DNA of 64,000 nt from the NCBI RefSeq assembly GCF_044596045.1, contig NZ_CP138995.1, forward strand, positions 2,108,001-2,172,000, read 5' to 3'. This document shows, piece by piece, positions 18,450 through 27,654 of the stretch. Source of the DNA: Flagellimonas sp947499585. GTDB taxonomy: Bacteria; Bacteroidota; Bacteroidia; Flavobacteriales; Flavobacteriaceae. The position numbers were made by a program, and so were the translations under genes. Under the pieces are notes generated by a model. That model searched no databases and was not told the origin of the DNA. It saw nothing but the letters and a program-made list of their open reading frames with translations. Positions within the stretch are counted from its first letter, which is position 1, and the number at the start of each line of letters is the position of its first letter.

Positions 18450-19865
18450 TTAAAATTGAAAATAAATAAATTGTTCTCCACTGCCTTGTGCAATACAGAT
18501 AAGAAAAAACATCGCTGCCCAACATACACCCAATAACCACGCTGGGGTTTTTTTACTTACCGTTTTCATGTTGGTATTGCGCATTAACCAATGGCATATA
18601 AAGAGTATTATTACCACGATAAATACTTTTAAAATATCAAAAAGACCTAATATCTTAGCACCTTCATCATTCATAAAAAGCATGGAGGCAATCATATTTT
18701 TAGCAGTTGAAAATTCTCTTGCCCTAAAAAACACCCAGGTAAAATTAACCAAGGTGTAGGTCAATAAGGCTAACAGAATCCCATTCCATGCGTTTAGTTT
18801 AACGGTAAATACATTTTTAAGAAGTCGTTCCACTATAAGATAAGTGCCGTGTAATGCACCCCAAACAACAAAGGTCCAAGCCGCGCCATGCCAAAGTCCG
18901 CCCAACAACATGGTGAGCATCAAGGCAACGTACATTCTTGTAATACCAAACCGATTACCACCCAGGGGAATATATAGGTAATCCCGAAGCCAACTGGAGA
19001 GTGAAATATGCCAACGTTTCCATAGGTCACGAAATCCAATAGAAGCATAGGGAAACATGAAATTATCGGGAAGAACAATACCAAGCATTAAGGCGATACC
19101 AATAGCACAGGTTGAATACCCGGCGAAATCGAAAAATATCTGTCCTGAAAAGGCAAGTGTTCCAGACCAAGCATCCCAAAAGTTTAGAATTTCCTTTGAA
19201 CCAAAAATGGTATCCGATGTACTGGATAATAAAGTATCTGCCAGCACCACTTTTTGAAATAAACCAATGGTGAGTAAAAACAATCCCCAAATAAATTGCT
19301 TTGCGGTAGCTTTTTTGGCTTCATAAAATTGACTGATTAGATCCTTTGCCCTAACAATTGGTCCTGCCACCAATTGTGGAAAGAACGTTACATACAGAGC
19401 AAAGTCTAAAAAGGTTTTGGCAGGGCCAATTCTTTTCTTGTAAATGTCTATGGTGTAGGACATAGTTTGAAAAGTATAGAACGAAATACCCATTGGTAGG
19501 ATGATATCCATAGGTTTGGCTTGAAAATCCCAACCAACACTATTGGAAAGCAATACAAAGTTTTCCAACAGAAAATCTCCGTATTTAAAGAAGGCTAAAA
19601 AACCAAGGTTGACCACCATACTCAATAGCAACCACAGTTTTCTAACTTTTGGCCGTTCTTCTTTGGCCAATTTGTTACCTGCTGTCCAATCTACCATGGT
19701 GGAAATCCATAAAAGTAAAATTAGAGGAGGGTTCCATAAGCCATAAAAGACATAGCTAGCCAGTAGGAGCATTAGTTTTTTTTGCGTCCAATTGAATAAA
19801 GGAGCATAATATAGAATCAATACTACCGTCAGGAAGACGATAAATCCTAGAGAATTGAATAACAT
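18450..19865 (-). CDS. MBOAT family O-acyltransferase (AlgI-like)
   Basis: 471 aa, the normal size for the AlgI/DltB branch of membrane-bound O-acyltransferases, with about ten to twelve membrane segments. Diagnostic motifs: ILPMGISFYTFQTMSYTIDIYK, FPQLVAGPIVRA, FWKRWHISLSSWLRDYLYIPLGG-type (RDLWKRWHISLSS), and the catalytic histidine in MLLGGLWHGAAWTF. AlgI moves acetyl groups from the cytoplasm across the inner membrane to a periplasmic transferase that acetylates a polysaccharide. Its start is 3 nt downstream of the stop of the adjacent SGNH-like gene, so it is the last gene of a three-gene operon with two candidate periplasmic partners. The glycan acetylated is unknown; no alginate or cellulose genes are in view. 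Confidence 0.92.
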   Translation of the reverse strand: MLFNSLGFIVFLTVVLILYYAPLFNWTQKKLMLLLASYVFYGLWNPPLILLLWISTMVDWTAGNKLAKEERPKVRKLWLLLSMVVNLGFLAFFKYGDFLLENFVLLSNSVGWDFQAKPMDIILPMGISFYTFQTMSYTIDIYKKRIGPAKTFLDFALYVTFFPQLVAGPIVRAKDLISQFYEAKKATAKQFIWGLFLLTIGLFQKVVLADTLLSSTSDTIFGSKEILNFWDAWSGTLAFSGQIFFDFAGYSTCAIGIALMLGIVLPDNFMFPYASIGFRDLWKRWHISLSSWLRDYLYIPLGGNRFGITRMYVALMLTMLLGGLWHGAAWTFVVWGALHGTYLIVERLLKNVFTVKLNAWNGILLALLTYTLVNFTWVFFRAREFSTAKNMIASMLFMNDEGAKILGLFDILKVFIVVIILFICHWLMRNTNMKTVSKKTPAWLLGVCWAAMFFLICIAQGSGEQFIYFQF

Positions 19866-19868
19866 ATT

Positions 19869-20915
19869 TTAGTTGGTTTTTTGTAAAAGGTTATCTTCTA
19901 TTAGTTTGTTTACCAAGGCTTTGGTGTATGTTTTTGAGTCTTCAGCATTCATATGTGACCAATCTGGCAAGGTAGGTTTGGACATAAAGTCATAATTTTC
20001 AAAATGGTAAGCAGGACAATTCATTTGTTGAACAAATTTGTCCCATACCATACTTTTTGGCAGTATTCTTTTTGTGTGCTTGTTCCATCCGTTCTCCGCC
20101 TTATGTCTGATCAGGATAAGTTTACCTCCTCTTTCTTGGAATTTTTTTGCTGCTACTTCATATTTTTTAAGAATGGCTGGAATCCCGTCTTTAATGATTT
20201 CATAATCTGGAATATGGGGCAAGAAGGAATTCCAAACCTTTTGCACTTTCTCTGCAAACTCAGGCTTTGTTACCATTAAAGGGAACATAATCAAATTTCT
20301 ATCCTCATCATTAGCGCTAAACTTTAAAAGTTTAAAACGGTTGTCAGGTCGCTCATCTGTGGCGATATGAATTGTTTTTAGAAGTGATTTTAAATCGAGG
20401 TCATTGTAAAACTCCAGCTCTGATGATGTCAGCATCACCAAATGACGTTCTAAGGGTTTTGAAACCCAAAAACCTAGTTTTTGAGCATAGGTTTGGTTGT
20501 GATAATGATTTACCCATATTTTGGCCTCTAAATTTCTTTGTTCCACTCCTGGCGAGAAGCAAAGGAGTGGGGTGATTCCCAAGATTAAGGTTCCATTGAA
20601 ATTAGTATTTTCAACAATGTCTTCGAAGAATACCAATGGCGGTTTGCCGTCAGTTGCGAGGTTAATAGGTTTAATACCTTGGGTCTCTTCCCAAACATGG
20701 GTGTTAAAATCAAACGCGGTTCTAGAAGAACCAATAATAACAATATCCCTCTCGGTAGCTGATTCTACCTTTGCTCGGTGCTCTGCCCATAAATATCTAT
20801 CGTCTTCCAAATTGGCCTTATAATAATCTGGTTTGGAACGCCAATATGCTTCCCATGCAGCTAATCCTATTAGGCCAAGTATAATTGCTATTAAAAATGA
20901 TTGCTTTAGGTTCAT
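19869..20915 (-). CDS. SGNH-hydrolase-like acyltransferase partner, copy 1
   Basis: 348 aa with one N-terminal membrane anchor (SFLIAIILGLIGLAAWEAYW) and the rest probably periplasmic. It has SGNH-like active-site blocks: DIVIIGSSRTAFDF (serine block), a glycine block near LATDGKPP, and LPDWSHMNAEDS (Asp-x-x-His block). This matches the role of AlgJ/AlgX-type proteins that receive acetyl groups from an MBOAT protein. It is clearly a paralog of the gene just upstream (same anchor, same GSSR and WSH motifs, similar length). The spacing of 3 nt to the MBOAT gene and 16 nt to its paralog supports one transcript. The enzymatic role is inferred from motif and context. Confidence 0.75.
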   Translation of the reverse strand: MNLKQSFLIAIILGLIGLAAWEAYWRSKPDYYKANLEDDRYLWAEHRAKVESATERDIVIIGSSRTAFDFNTHVWEETQGIKPINLATDGKPPLVFFEDIVENTNFNGTLILGITPLLCFSPGVEQRNLEAKIWVNHYHNQTYAQKLGFWVSKPLERHLVMLTSSELEFYNDLDLKSLLKTIHIATDERPDNRFKLLKFSANDEDRNLIMFPLMVTKPEFAEKVQKVWNSFLPHIPDYEIIKDGIPAILKKYEVAAKKFQERGGKLILIRHKAENGWNKHTKRILPKSMVWDKFVQQMNCPAYHFENYDFMSKPTLPDWSHMNAEDSKTYTKALVNKLIEDNLLQKTN

Positions 20916-20931
20916 GTAGTCATTTCTTTTA

Positions 20932-21945
20932 TTACAATATACTATCAGATTTCATGATTTTGATAAATTCTTTGGTAAAGATATCGGCATCTCGTGCAGA
21001 TAGATGCGACCATTCTGGTAGATGAAACCCTTGCAATTGGGGGTAATCTTCAAAGTGATAGGCTTTCACATTAGCTTTTTCCACCAATTCTTCCCAAAAT
21101 TTGCCTCTGGGTGTAACGTTGTTTTCAAAATCCCTTAAGTAGCCCATAGATGGACAACGCAACAGGATTACAGTACCGCCTTTTTCTTTAAATTTTTTTA
21201 AATCTTCAAGAAAAAAAGCCATAGTTGATTCTTTATCTGGAGGTGGTCCTTCACCCGACATAAAAAATTGCCATACATTTTTTACGGTGTTTGCAAAAGT
21301 TGTGTCAGTTTCCATGCGTTTTTTCATCCGAACATTTCTATCGAGCCGTATGTTTTCAAAAGAGTGAAACGGAGGCATTGGATCAAAAGTTCGGTTACCA
21401 ATTTTCACCTTGCCCAATAGTTCTTTTAAATTGAGGCCATCAACACCTTCAACCTCACTTATAAATGCTAAAGAACTTTGAAGAGGGATTGATAGTTTGT
21501 GATTTATACGTTGTGCATAGGTGCGATCATGAAAATGATCTACTCTAGCTTGAGGCCAAGCCCAAGGTGGAGCCTCTGGGTAGGTAGTTGAAAAAAATAA
21601 TCCAGGAGTCACACCTAGTACAATTGTACCATTAAAGGGAGAGGTGTTAACAACATCATGAAAAAATGGCAAAGGAGAACAGCCCCCAGATGACAATTGT
21701 ACTGGCTTATTTCCAAGCATTTTTTTCCATACGTCCAATTGGATATCAAAGTGAACCCTGGAAGAGCCAATAAGAACAACGTCTTCTTTAGACAGATTAT
21801 CAACTTTAGAACGTTCTTGTGCCCAAAGGGCATCATTGTCATCAATTGATGAAGTGAATCCTTGGGATCGCCAATATAATTCCCATGCAACTAGACCCAT
21901 TGCTCCGAGTATTAGGGCAATGATCAGTGATTTTTTTAACTTCAT
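20932..21945 (-). CDS. SGNH-hydrolase-like acyltransferase partner, copy 2
   Basis: 337 aa from the Met at 21945 (MKLKKSLIIALILGAMGLVAWELYW anchor). The longer reading to 21990 would begin inside a terminator hairpin and so is unlikely. Motifs: DVVLIGSSRVHFDI (serine block), LSSGGCSPLPFFHDV (glycine block), LPEWSHLSARDADIFTKEF (Asp/Glu-x-x-His block). The order and spacing are the same as in copy 1, but the middle (METDTTFANTVKNVWQFF region) has diverged. It is first in the operon with copy 1 and the MBOAT gene. Two paralogs beside one MBOAT could serve two acceptor sites, or one may be regulatory. Confidence 0.75.
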   Translation of the reverse strand: MKLKKSLIIALILGAMGLVAWELYWRSQGFTSSIDDNDALWAQERSKVDNLSKEDVVLIGSSRVHFDIQLDVWKKMLGNKPVQLSSGGCSPLPFFHDVVNTSPFNGTIVLGVTPGLFFSTTYPEAPPWAWPQARVDHFHDRTYAQRINHKLSIPLQSSLAFISEVEGVDGLNLKELLGKVKIGNRTFDPMPPFHSFENIRLDRNVRMKKRMETDTTFANTVKNVWQFFMSGEGPPPDKESTMAFFLEDLKKFKEKGGTVILLRCPSMGYLRDFENNVTPRGKFWEELVEKANVKAYHFEDYPQLQGFHLPEWSHLSARDADIFTKEFIKIMKSDSIL

Positions 21946-21980
21946 TGTGCTTATTGGATAATTAAGTTGGACATAAAAAA

Positions 21981-22004
21981 GTAGAGGCATTTTTATGCCC
22001 CTAC
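21981..22004 (-). terminator. Terminator of the NTF2-like lipoprotein gene
   Basis: Hairpin GTAGaGGCAT-TTTT-ATGCCcCTAC with one mismatch. On the minus strand it is followed by TTTTTTATG. It lies 40 nt past the stop of the gene ending at 22044 and just upstream of the SGNH/MBOAT operon start, which supports the start at 21945. Confidence 0.75.
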
Positions 22005-22043
22005 TAAAATAAACTTGTTTTAGTTGTAATTAATTTATAGTAG

Positions 22044-22562
22044 TTATTCTTCTGATGCATTTTCTTCGGCCATTTTGGCTTCGGCTTCAATTTGTTGCAG
22101 TGTCAATACAACTTCTGAAGGATCCCAATACCCTACTTCTCGCACAATTTTTCCTTCTACAAATTGATAGGTCAAATGAATAGGAATTGTAACCTCCTTG
22201 TTGTTGGCAGCCAAAGTTCCTTTCCAATCTAACCAGCAGTTTACCCAAGTTTCCCCATCATCGGTAACTACCATTTCATATTCTTGATCTTCTTTTTGAA
22301 AGCTTCTACTGGAATAATTGGCATCCGTCTGTTTGTGATAGTCCATAGTTTCGTTAGGAGACATGGGATTATCTTTTGTATTATAGTACGTTTTTGAGGT
22401 GTCCGCATACATACTAGTATCAAAAGCCTTACTGTCATAATTGGCAATCAATTTTTTAATCGTATCAATTTCGGGTGAGTTTTGAGTGTACCGTTCTGGC
22501 CCTTTAGGCAGACATGCAATGAAGAGACATGCGACAATGCTCAATAGAAATACTTTTTTCAT
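22044..22562 (-). CDS. NTF2-like (SnoaL-type) lipoprotein
   Basis: 172 aa. Lipoprotein signal MKKVFLLSIVACLFIAC with the lipobox cysteine at about residue 17. The remainder looks like an NTF2/SnoaL-type cone: IDTIKKLIANYDSKAFDTSMYADTSKTYYNT, then MDYHKQTDANYSS, WVNCWLDWKGTL and IPIHLTYQFVEGKIVREVGYWDPSEV, a typical final strand. Such proteins bind small ligands or act as scaffolds; no catalytic residues can be assigned. It is a single gene with its own terminator. Confidence 0.7.
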   Translation of the reverse strand: MKKVFLLSIVACLFIACLPKGPERYTQNSPEIDTIKKLIANYDSKAFDTSMYADTSKTYYNTKDNPMSPNETMDYHKQTDANYSSRSFQKEDQEYEMVVTDDGETWVNCWLDWKGTLAANNKEVTIPIHLTYQFVEGKIVREVGYWDPSEVVLTLQQIEAEAKMAEENASEE

Positions 22563-22876
22563 AATGTTTGAGATTTATAGGTTGATATTAAGTTGAATCA
22601 GCTACTCGTAAAGCGTACTACATAACTTGCTTAATTTCAAACATCATGAGCCAACTTACGCAAATGCAAGTAAGAGTCTACTTAAAAGGGGAACAAACCG
22701 AGAAAGAGTGGGGGATGTTAATAATGAATATCTCAGTTATCTAATGTAGTAAAAATCTGGTAATGAATTGGTTAAACTGATGGTTAAATGAGATTTGTTA
22801 ATAAAAACGGCATGTTTAGCATGTTTTTCTTACAAGTACAAACGTATTTTATTTCTTGATTTATTGTTAGCCATTT
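22563..22876. other. Intergenic region without a visible gene
   Basis: 314 bp, AT-rich. It must hold the promoter of the lipoprotein gene (minus strand) and the 3' end of the serine hydrolase transcript. I see a short repeated GCATGTTT (near 22810-22825) but no convincing hairpin terminator, promoter or reading frame. Confidence 0.4.
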
Positions 22877-24043
22877 TTATGGCTGAGCTATTGCTGGGTA
22901 TATAAAATCTGCCACCAATGCTTCGGAATCTTTTTTCAATGTCCAATTATTATAATTGCCAGCGGTGATTACAACTATCAAATCATTTTTTTCGTCAATG
23001 AATATTCGTTGGCCACCATTACCAACTGCAGTTGGAATCAAATGATTTTGATTTTCATTGATAGTTATGGCCTTAAATATCCAAAATTGGTACCCATATC
23101 CTACATTGTTGTTTCTACCAAACCAAATATGCGGCTGTTTGGATGTATGTACCCAATCTTTTGATAGTATCTGTTTTCCGTTCCATTGACCTCCATTGGC
23201 ATATAGCATTCCAAACTTCATTAAATCTCTGGATGTCAGTCTGAGGCCCGATGCTGCTGCAGGTAGATTAATATCAGGAAAATGAGTCCACTCAGAATTC
23301 TCAATGCCCAGAGGTGAGAACAAATATTTCTTTGCAAATTCATGAACGTTCAGCCCACTTGTTCTTTCAATTATAGATGCAAGCAGTTGCGTGGTACCAC
23401 CATTATACTCCCAGACTTCTCCAGGAATGTTTATTATTGGCCTACTAAGTACAAATTCTATGGGGTCATCACTAGAAGTCATAAGAATTTCACTATTTGT
23501 TGGGTCAGTGTAGGGAACATTTTCATTCCATTCCATCCCTGTGGTCATAGTTAGTAAGGTTTCAATGGTAATTTGGGAACGTAAACCGGTATCATATTTT
23601 TTGTGTTCTGGATAAAAGTCAAAAACGCTTTGCGTCAAGCTATCAATCCTTCCTTGTTTTAATGCAATGCCAATACAAGCTGCAACTATGCTTTTTGAAA
23701 TACTTCTCACATCATGCAAACTATCTTTATGATGATCAATTATTCCTAAATCATCCCCCCATAGTTCATCCTTGCCCTTGAAGTAGTTTTCGTAAACCAA
23801 CTTTTTATTTTTAAGGATTAAAACACTGTGGATGTTTGGATAAATTCCTGTTTTAATGGAATCCTCCATTTTTTTAATAAAGAGGGAATCAATATTGTTG
23901 TCGGCAAAACCGCCTATGGGAAACTCAGTTTCAATCTCTAGGGGAGCTTTAGCTACTTTTGTTTTTTTGGTGTCATTACAGCCTGTTAAAAAAATGATTA
24001 CTGACAATAGAAGAATGCAGAATGCGGTTTTGGTTGGTTGCAT
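22877..24043 (-). CDS. Beta-lactamase-fold serine hydrolase lipoprotein
   Basis: 388 aa from the Met at 24043, which gives a clean lipoprotein signal (MQPTKTAFCILLLSVIIFLTGC). A start at 24094 would bury it behind 17 extra residues. It belongs to the class C beta-lactamase / penicillin-binding family: nucleophile motif RSISKS (SxxK), the Tyr motif EYNGG (YxN), and a C-terminal strand VGNGGQRIFIDEKNDLIVVITAGNYN. Chromosomal relatives in Bacteroidota are mostly peptidases or esterases of unknown substrate, not resistance enzymes. It is anchored in the periplasm or outer membrane. It is single, with 156 nt to the upstream DUF4249 stop. Confidence 0.88.
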   Translation of the reverse strand: MQPTKTAFCILLLSVIIFLTGCNDTKKTKVAKAPLEIETEFPIGGFADNNIDSLFIKKMEDSIKTGIYPNIHSVLILKNKKLVYENYFKGKDELWGDDLGIIDHHKDSLHDVRSISKSIVAACIGIALKQGRIDSLTQSVFDFYPEHKKYDTGLRSQITIETLLTMTTGMEWNENVPYTDPTNSEILMTSSDDPIEFVLSRPIINIPGEVWEYNGGTTQLLASIIERTSGLNVHEFAKKYLFSPLGIENSEWTHFPDINLPAAASGLRLTSRDLMKFGMLYANGGQWNGKQILSKDWVHTSKQPHIWFGRNNNVGYGYQFWIFKAITINENQNHLIPTAVGNGGQRIFIDEKNDLIVVITAGNYNNWTLKKDSEALVADFIYPAIAQP

Positions 24044-24141
24044 TGGAGTAGTGTTTTGTTTATAAACTATCCAAAAGACAATAGGTGATGGCAAATGTTA
24101 CAGTTAATGCTGTTTTTTTTAAATGAATAAACATTGTAGAC

Positions 24142-24179
24142 AAAAAAAATCCCAAAGCCTAAAAAAAAGACTTTGGGAT
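24142..24179 (-). terminator. Terminator of the TonB receptor / DUF4249 operon
   Basis: Stem ATCCCAAAG (24149-24157) / CTTTGGGAT (24171-24179). On the minus strand it is followed by an eight-base T run (24142-24149 read in reverse). It lies 21 nt after the DUF4249 stop. Confidence 0.8.
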
Positions 24180-24199
24180 CAACCAACCTAAAACAAAAA

Positions 24200-25045
24200 T
24201 TACTCAAACGTATAACTGCTTTTAACCATTTCCGTAACCCTAAAATAACCGTATGGAACATTATCGGGATTATCCTCATTTATACAATTTCCAACTAAAG
24301 CCACAGGTGTAGGGCTAAATGGATCTCCTGCCCCTTCAAACTGTTCTATTAAAAGTTGCAGGTAGTTGTAATAATCTTCTGAAGCGCTTAAAAAGACAAT
24401 GTCAACAATATCTCCTGGTTTAAATTCTACAATATTGTCTTCTTCATCTTCTATTTTTTCGTAATAAAAATCAGCCTCATTCCCGTTAATGAACTCATCT
24501 TTTATGTAAAAAAGCTCAGGTAATAAATCAATGCGACCTTGAAAACGCAAAAAGTAATAGTTTTCTTCGTCTACAGGGTCTACGAATGAAACGTTTACTT
24601 CAAGGACTTCATCGTCTTCACCTTGGTCTTTGGATTGTGTAATGGATGAAATATCAGTAACCGGAAATAAAGTTTCAGTAGCTGTATATCTTTCGTTCTC
24701 GTATATAACTTCTAACGAGTAGGTATCGCCAATAACAGGAATGAACGAAGATGTGGTATATCTACCATTATTCTGGTCTTCAAAAACAAATTCTGTGTTA
24801 TCGTTGGTATTTGTTACCCTCACTGTTGCTCCAGTGACTCCATTATTTTGCTGATTATCAAAAAATGGGGTAGAAGTACTAAGTAAGATAGTCTGCTCGT
24901 TACCTGTTGTCCCCTTTTCCCAATCAAGAGATGCTTCAATGGTAAGTCTAATAGGACCTTCTGGAATATCAACATCAACAACATCTGTGCATGATGCGCT
25001 TATCAATATTAGAGTAATGAATAGGATTTTATGATATAGTTTCAT
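24200..25045 (-). CDS. DUF4249 family outer-membrane-associated lipoprotein
   Basis: 281 aa from the Met at 25045. The frame stays open further upstream only because it overlaps the TonB receptor's 3' end. MKLYHKILFITLILISASC is a good lipoprotein signal, followed by TDVVDVDIPEGPIRLTIEASLDWEKG, the DUF4249 signature. The domain is an Ig-like beta protein (QTILLSTSTPFFD, GATVRVTNTNDNTEFVFED, GRYTTSSFIPVIGDTYSLEV). Family members are nearly always encoded directly after a TonB-dependent receptor, as here with a 4-nt gap, and probably act as a surface partner of the receptor. The acidic EDEEDNIVEFKPGD segment is notable. The ligand is unknown. Confidence 0.88.
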   Translation of the reverse strand: MKLYHKILFITLILISASCTDVVDVDIPEGPIRLTIEASLDWEKGTTGNEQTILLSTSTPFFDNQQNNGVTGATVRVTNTNDNTEFVFEDQNNGRYTTSSFIPVIGDTYSLEVIYENERYTATETLFPVTDISSITQSKDQGEDDEVLEVNVSFVDPVDEENYYFLRFQGRIDLLPELFYIKDEFINGNEADFYYEKIEDEEDNIVEFKPGDIVDIVFLSASEDYYNYLQLLIEQFEGAGDPFSPTPVALVGNCINEDNPDNVPYGYFRVTEMVKSSYTFE

Positions 25046-25049
25046 CGTT

Positions 25050-27449
25050 TTAAAATTTAAAATTATAAGTGACAGAAGGAACAATTCCGAAGATCGCAGT
25101 ACGTGTTGCCTCATTGGCACCTGTTTCAAAGTTTTGACCAAATGAGATGGACGCAGCATTCTTTCTATTCAAAACATTATAGATCCCAAATACCCATTCG
25201 CCTTTCCACTTTTTGTCTGGCCTTCTATTTGGTTTGTAAGTTGCGGAAACATCTAAACGATAATAGGCCGGTAGTCTATCAGCGTTACGGTCAGAATAAC
25301 TGGCAATGGATATGCCCTCATACTGATATTGCCCGTTAGGATAGGTTACAGGTCTACCAGTTTGGAAAATGGCATTTGTTCCAAAGCTCCATTTATCATT
25401 TAATTGATATGCTCCAGTTACCGAGATATCGTGAGTTCTGTCAAAAGGAGTGTTGTACCAATCTCCATTATTGATTCCTGGCCCTCCTGCATTTCCTCCA
25501 AATGTTCTTTGTTCAGATTTAGATAGCGTATAAGAAATCCAACCAGTAAAAGGGCCTTCATTTTTACGTAGTAATATTTCTAGCCCATATGCTCTGGACT
25601 CACCATTTAAGATTTCAGTTTCAATGGTATTGTTTCCAATTAAATCTGAACCGTCTATATAATCAATACGATTGTCAACGGTTTTATAGTATACTTCTGT
25701 TTCTAAGGAATACATTTTATCCTTGAAGTTTCTAAAATAGCCAAGCGCATATTGATCAGACAGCTGAGGCTTTATGTATTTTCCACTTGGTGTCCAAACA
25801 TCGAGCGGAGTAACAGAAGATGTATTTGATAAAAGATGAATGTATTGTGCAGCTCTTGAGTATCCTAACTTAACAGAAGAATAATCATTGAGTTGATACG
25901 CCAAAGCCAATCTTGGTTCAAAATTGCTAAACTTTTTGATGCTCTCACTTTTCTTGAAAGTAGTTTCACCAATAGGATCTGTCCTCTGGTAAAACTGTAA
26001 AGCGTTGTTATAAACCAATGGTTGATCATTGGCATATTCAGATATAGGTTGACCGCCCATTCTGTTAAAATGACTGAACCTAATTCCGTATTGAGCAGTT
26101 AATTTATCAGTTAGTCTATGCTCTGCATTAATGTATGCAGCACTTTCAAGTGCTCTTTTTTTGTCTAACTGTAGTTCATTAATGGCAGAATCTGGCCCAG
26201 TGGGTTTTATTTGCCCTGGATCAAACTCATACTTTATGGTGCTGATTCCAAAATCTAACTTGAACGCATCACTGAAGTAATATTTTAAATCGTATTTGGC
26301 ATTGTAGTTTTTGATGGATGAAATCCAATCAAAATCAAAGTCATCAATACCCAATTCATAATCATACTTGCTATAAATTAAAGAGAGGTTGGAAAACAAT
26401 CTATCATTGAAAATATGATTCCACCTTAAGTTACCGGAAGCATTTCCGTAACTACTGCTAAAGGATCCATCAAAGTCGAAGACATCACGCCCAAAATACC
26501 CTGAAAGATATAATTTGTTGTTTTTGTTGAGGCTATAGTTGGTCTTTAGGTTAAGATCATAAAAACTAACACTGTTTTTCTCTCCTGCCAATTTTAAAAG
26601 CAAATGCGCGTAAGACCCTCTACCTGCAACAAGGAACGAACCTTTGTTATTGAACATTGGGCCTTCTGCTGCCAGCCTGCTGGATATTATACCAACCCCA
26701 CCGGTTAATGCAAAGTTTTTACTGTTGCCATCTTTTTGTCTAACGTCCAATACAGAGGAAACACGACCTCCAAATTTTGCAGGAATACCGCCTTTATAAA
26801 GTTTTAGATCTTTTACGGCATCTGCATTGAAAACAGAAAAGAAACCCAACATGTGTGATGTATTATATATAATGGCTTCATCCAGTAAAACGAGGTTTTG
26901 ATCTACCGCACCACCTCTTACATGAAAACCACTGGATCCTTCACCATTGTTGGTAACACCAGGCAAAATTTGTAAAGATTTTATAACATCTACCTCTCCC
27001 AAAACAACGGGCATCTGCTTAACCGTTTTTATGTTCAATTTAGAAACGCTCATTTCGGGCTTCCTTAAAATTGCACGTTCTGGCTCTTCTGCGGTAACTT
27101 CTACTTCATCAAGTTGCGTTGAAGATTCCTGTATTTCAATATTGATTTTTTGATTTTTGTCCAAAACAACTTCCATAGTTATTTCTTTGTAGCCCATATG
27201 CGAAAAAACCAAAGTATAAGAACCCTGTGGGGCACTTATAGAATAAAATCCATATTCATTGGTTATGGCTCCAATAGTTGTTCCCTCAAGGAAAATGGAA
27301 GTTCCAAAAAGGGTTTCCCCGTTCATTTTGTCCGTTACGTTTCCGCTGATGGTAAAATTGTTTTGTGCATGGGCCATAGTAGAACCCAATAAAAGGCACA
27401 AGCCAATCAATAACCGAATTGGTCTATACCTTTGCTTTTTTTTCTTCAT
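25050..27449 (-). CDS. TonB-dependent receptor paired with DUF4249
   Basis: 799 aa. Signal peptide ending STMAHAQ; carboxypeptidase-regulatory-like domain (ISGNVTDKMNGETLFGTSIFLEGTTIGAITNEYGFYS, about 32-110); plug (MPVVLGEVDVIKSLQILPGVTNNGEGSSGFHVRGG, about 140-250, with LLDEAIIYNTSHMLGFFSVFNADAVKDLKLYKGG); barrel to the C-terminal VPSVTYNFKF. This subtype, with the LGEVDVIKS plug motif and a downstream DUF4249 gene, is common in Bacteroidota, and its substrates are largely unknown. It is the first gene of a two-gene operon ending at the terminator near 24150. It is divergent from the GHL10-like lipoprotein gene, with which it shares a 9-bp motif in each promoter. Confidence 0.93.
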   Translation of the reverse strand: MKKKKQRYRPIRLLIGLCLLLGSTMAHAQNNFTISGNVTDKMNGETLFGTSIFLEGTTIGAITNEYGFYSISAPQGSYTLVFSHMGYKEITMEVVLDKNQKINIEIQESSTQLDEVEVTAEEPERAILRKPEMSVSKLNIKTVKQMPVVLGEVDVIKSLQILPGVTNNGEGSSGFHVRGGAVDQNLVLLDEAIIYNTSHMLGFFSVFNADAVKDLKLYKGGIPAKFGGRVSSVLDVRQKDGNSKNFALTGGVGIISSRLAAEGPMFNNKGSFLVAGRGSYAHLLLKLAGEKNSVSFYDLNLKTNYSLNKNNKLYLSGYFGRDVFDFDGSFSSSYGNASGNLRWNHIFNDRLFSNLSLIYSKYDYELGIDDFDFDWISSIKNYNAKYDLKYYFSDAFKLDFGISTIKYEFDPGQIKPTGPDSAINELQLDKKRALESAAYINAEHRLTDKLTAQYGIRFSHFNRMGGQPISEYANDQPLVYNNALQFYQRTDPIGETTFKKSESIKKFSNFEPRLALAYQLNDYSSVKLGYSRAAQYIHLLSNTSSVTPLDVWTPSGKYIKPQLSDQYALGYFRNFKDKMYSLETEVYYKTVDNRIDYIDGSDLIGNNTIETEILNGESRAYGLEILLRKNEGPFTGWISYTLSKSEQRTFGGNAGGPGINNGDWYNTPFDRTHDISVTGAYQLNDKWSFGTNAIFQTGRPVTYPNGQYQYEGISIASYSDRNADRLPAYYRLDVSATYKPNRRPDKKWKGEWVFGIYNVLNRKNAASISFGQNFETGANEATRTAIFGIVPSVTYNFKF

Positions 27450-27511
27450 TTGTTTTTGTTTTTTGATTTATGAATTTGAATCAAATCATACTTTGACTTG
27501 TTCCACCTAAT

Positions 27512-27653
27512 GACATTTCAAAATGGAAAGGGTTGCATGTAATTGAAAAGAAAAATTTGTGATAGGATATTGGAACTAAATTTCAAACCCCGATTTCAAA
27601 AACCTAAGTGGCAATGGCTTTGGAGATTAGGCGTTCATATGGACTGAAATGTC
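27512..27653. promoter_or_regulatory. Divergently oriented TGAAATGTC motif pair
   Basis: TGAAATGTC occurs on the minus strand at 27520-27512 and on the plus strand at 27645-27653. Each copy points toward its gene, about 65-70 nt from the start codon, and both continue CRTT-like (TGAAATGTCATTAGG and TGAAATGTCGTTTAG). This is consistent with one regulator acting on both the TonB receptor and the GHL10-like gene. Confidence 0.35.
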
Positions 27654-27654
27654 G

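Noticed and set aside
24078..24108. ACAATAGGT - N13 - ACAGTTAAT, a possible fourth LytTR-type site
   Set aside because: The first half fits poorly, the spacer is 13 rather than 12, and it points on the plus strand into a region where both neighbouring genes are on the minus strand.
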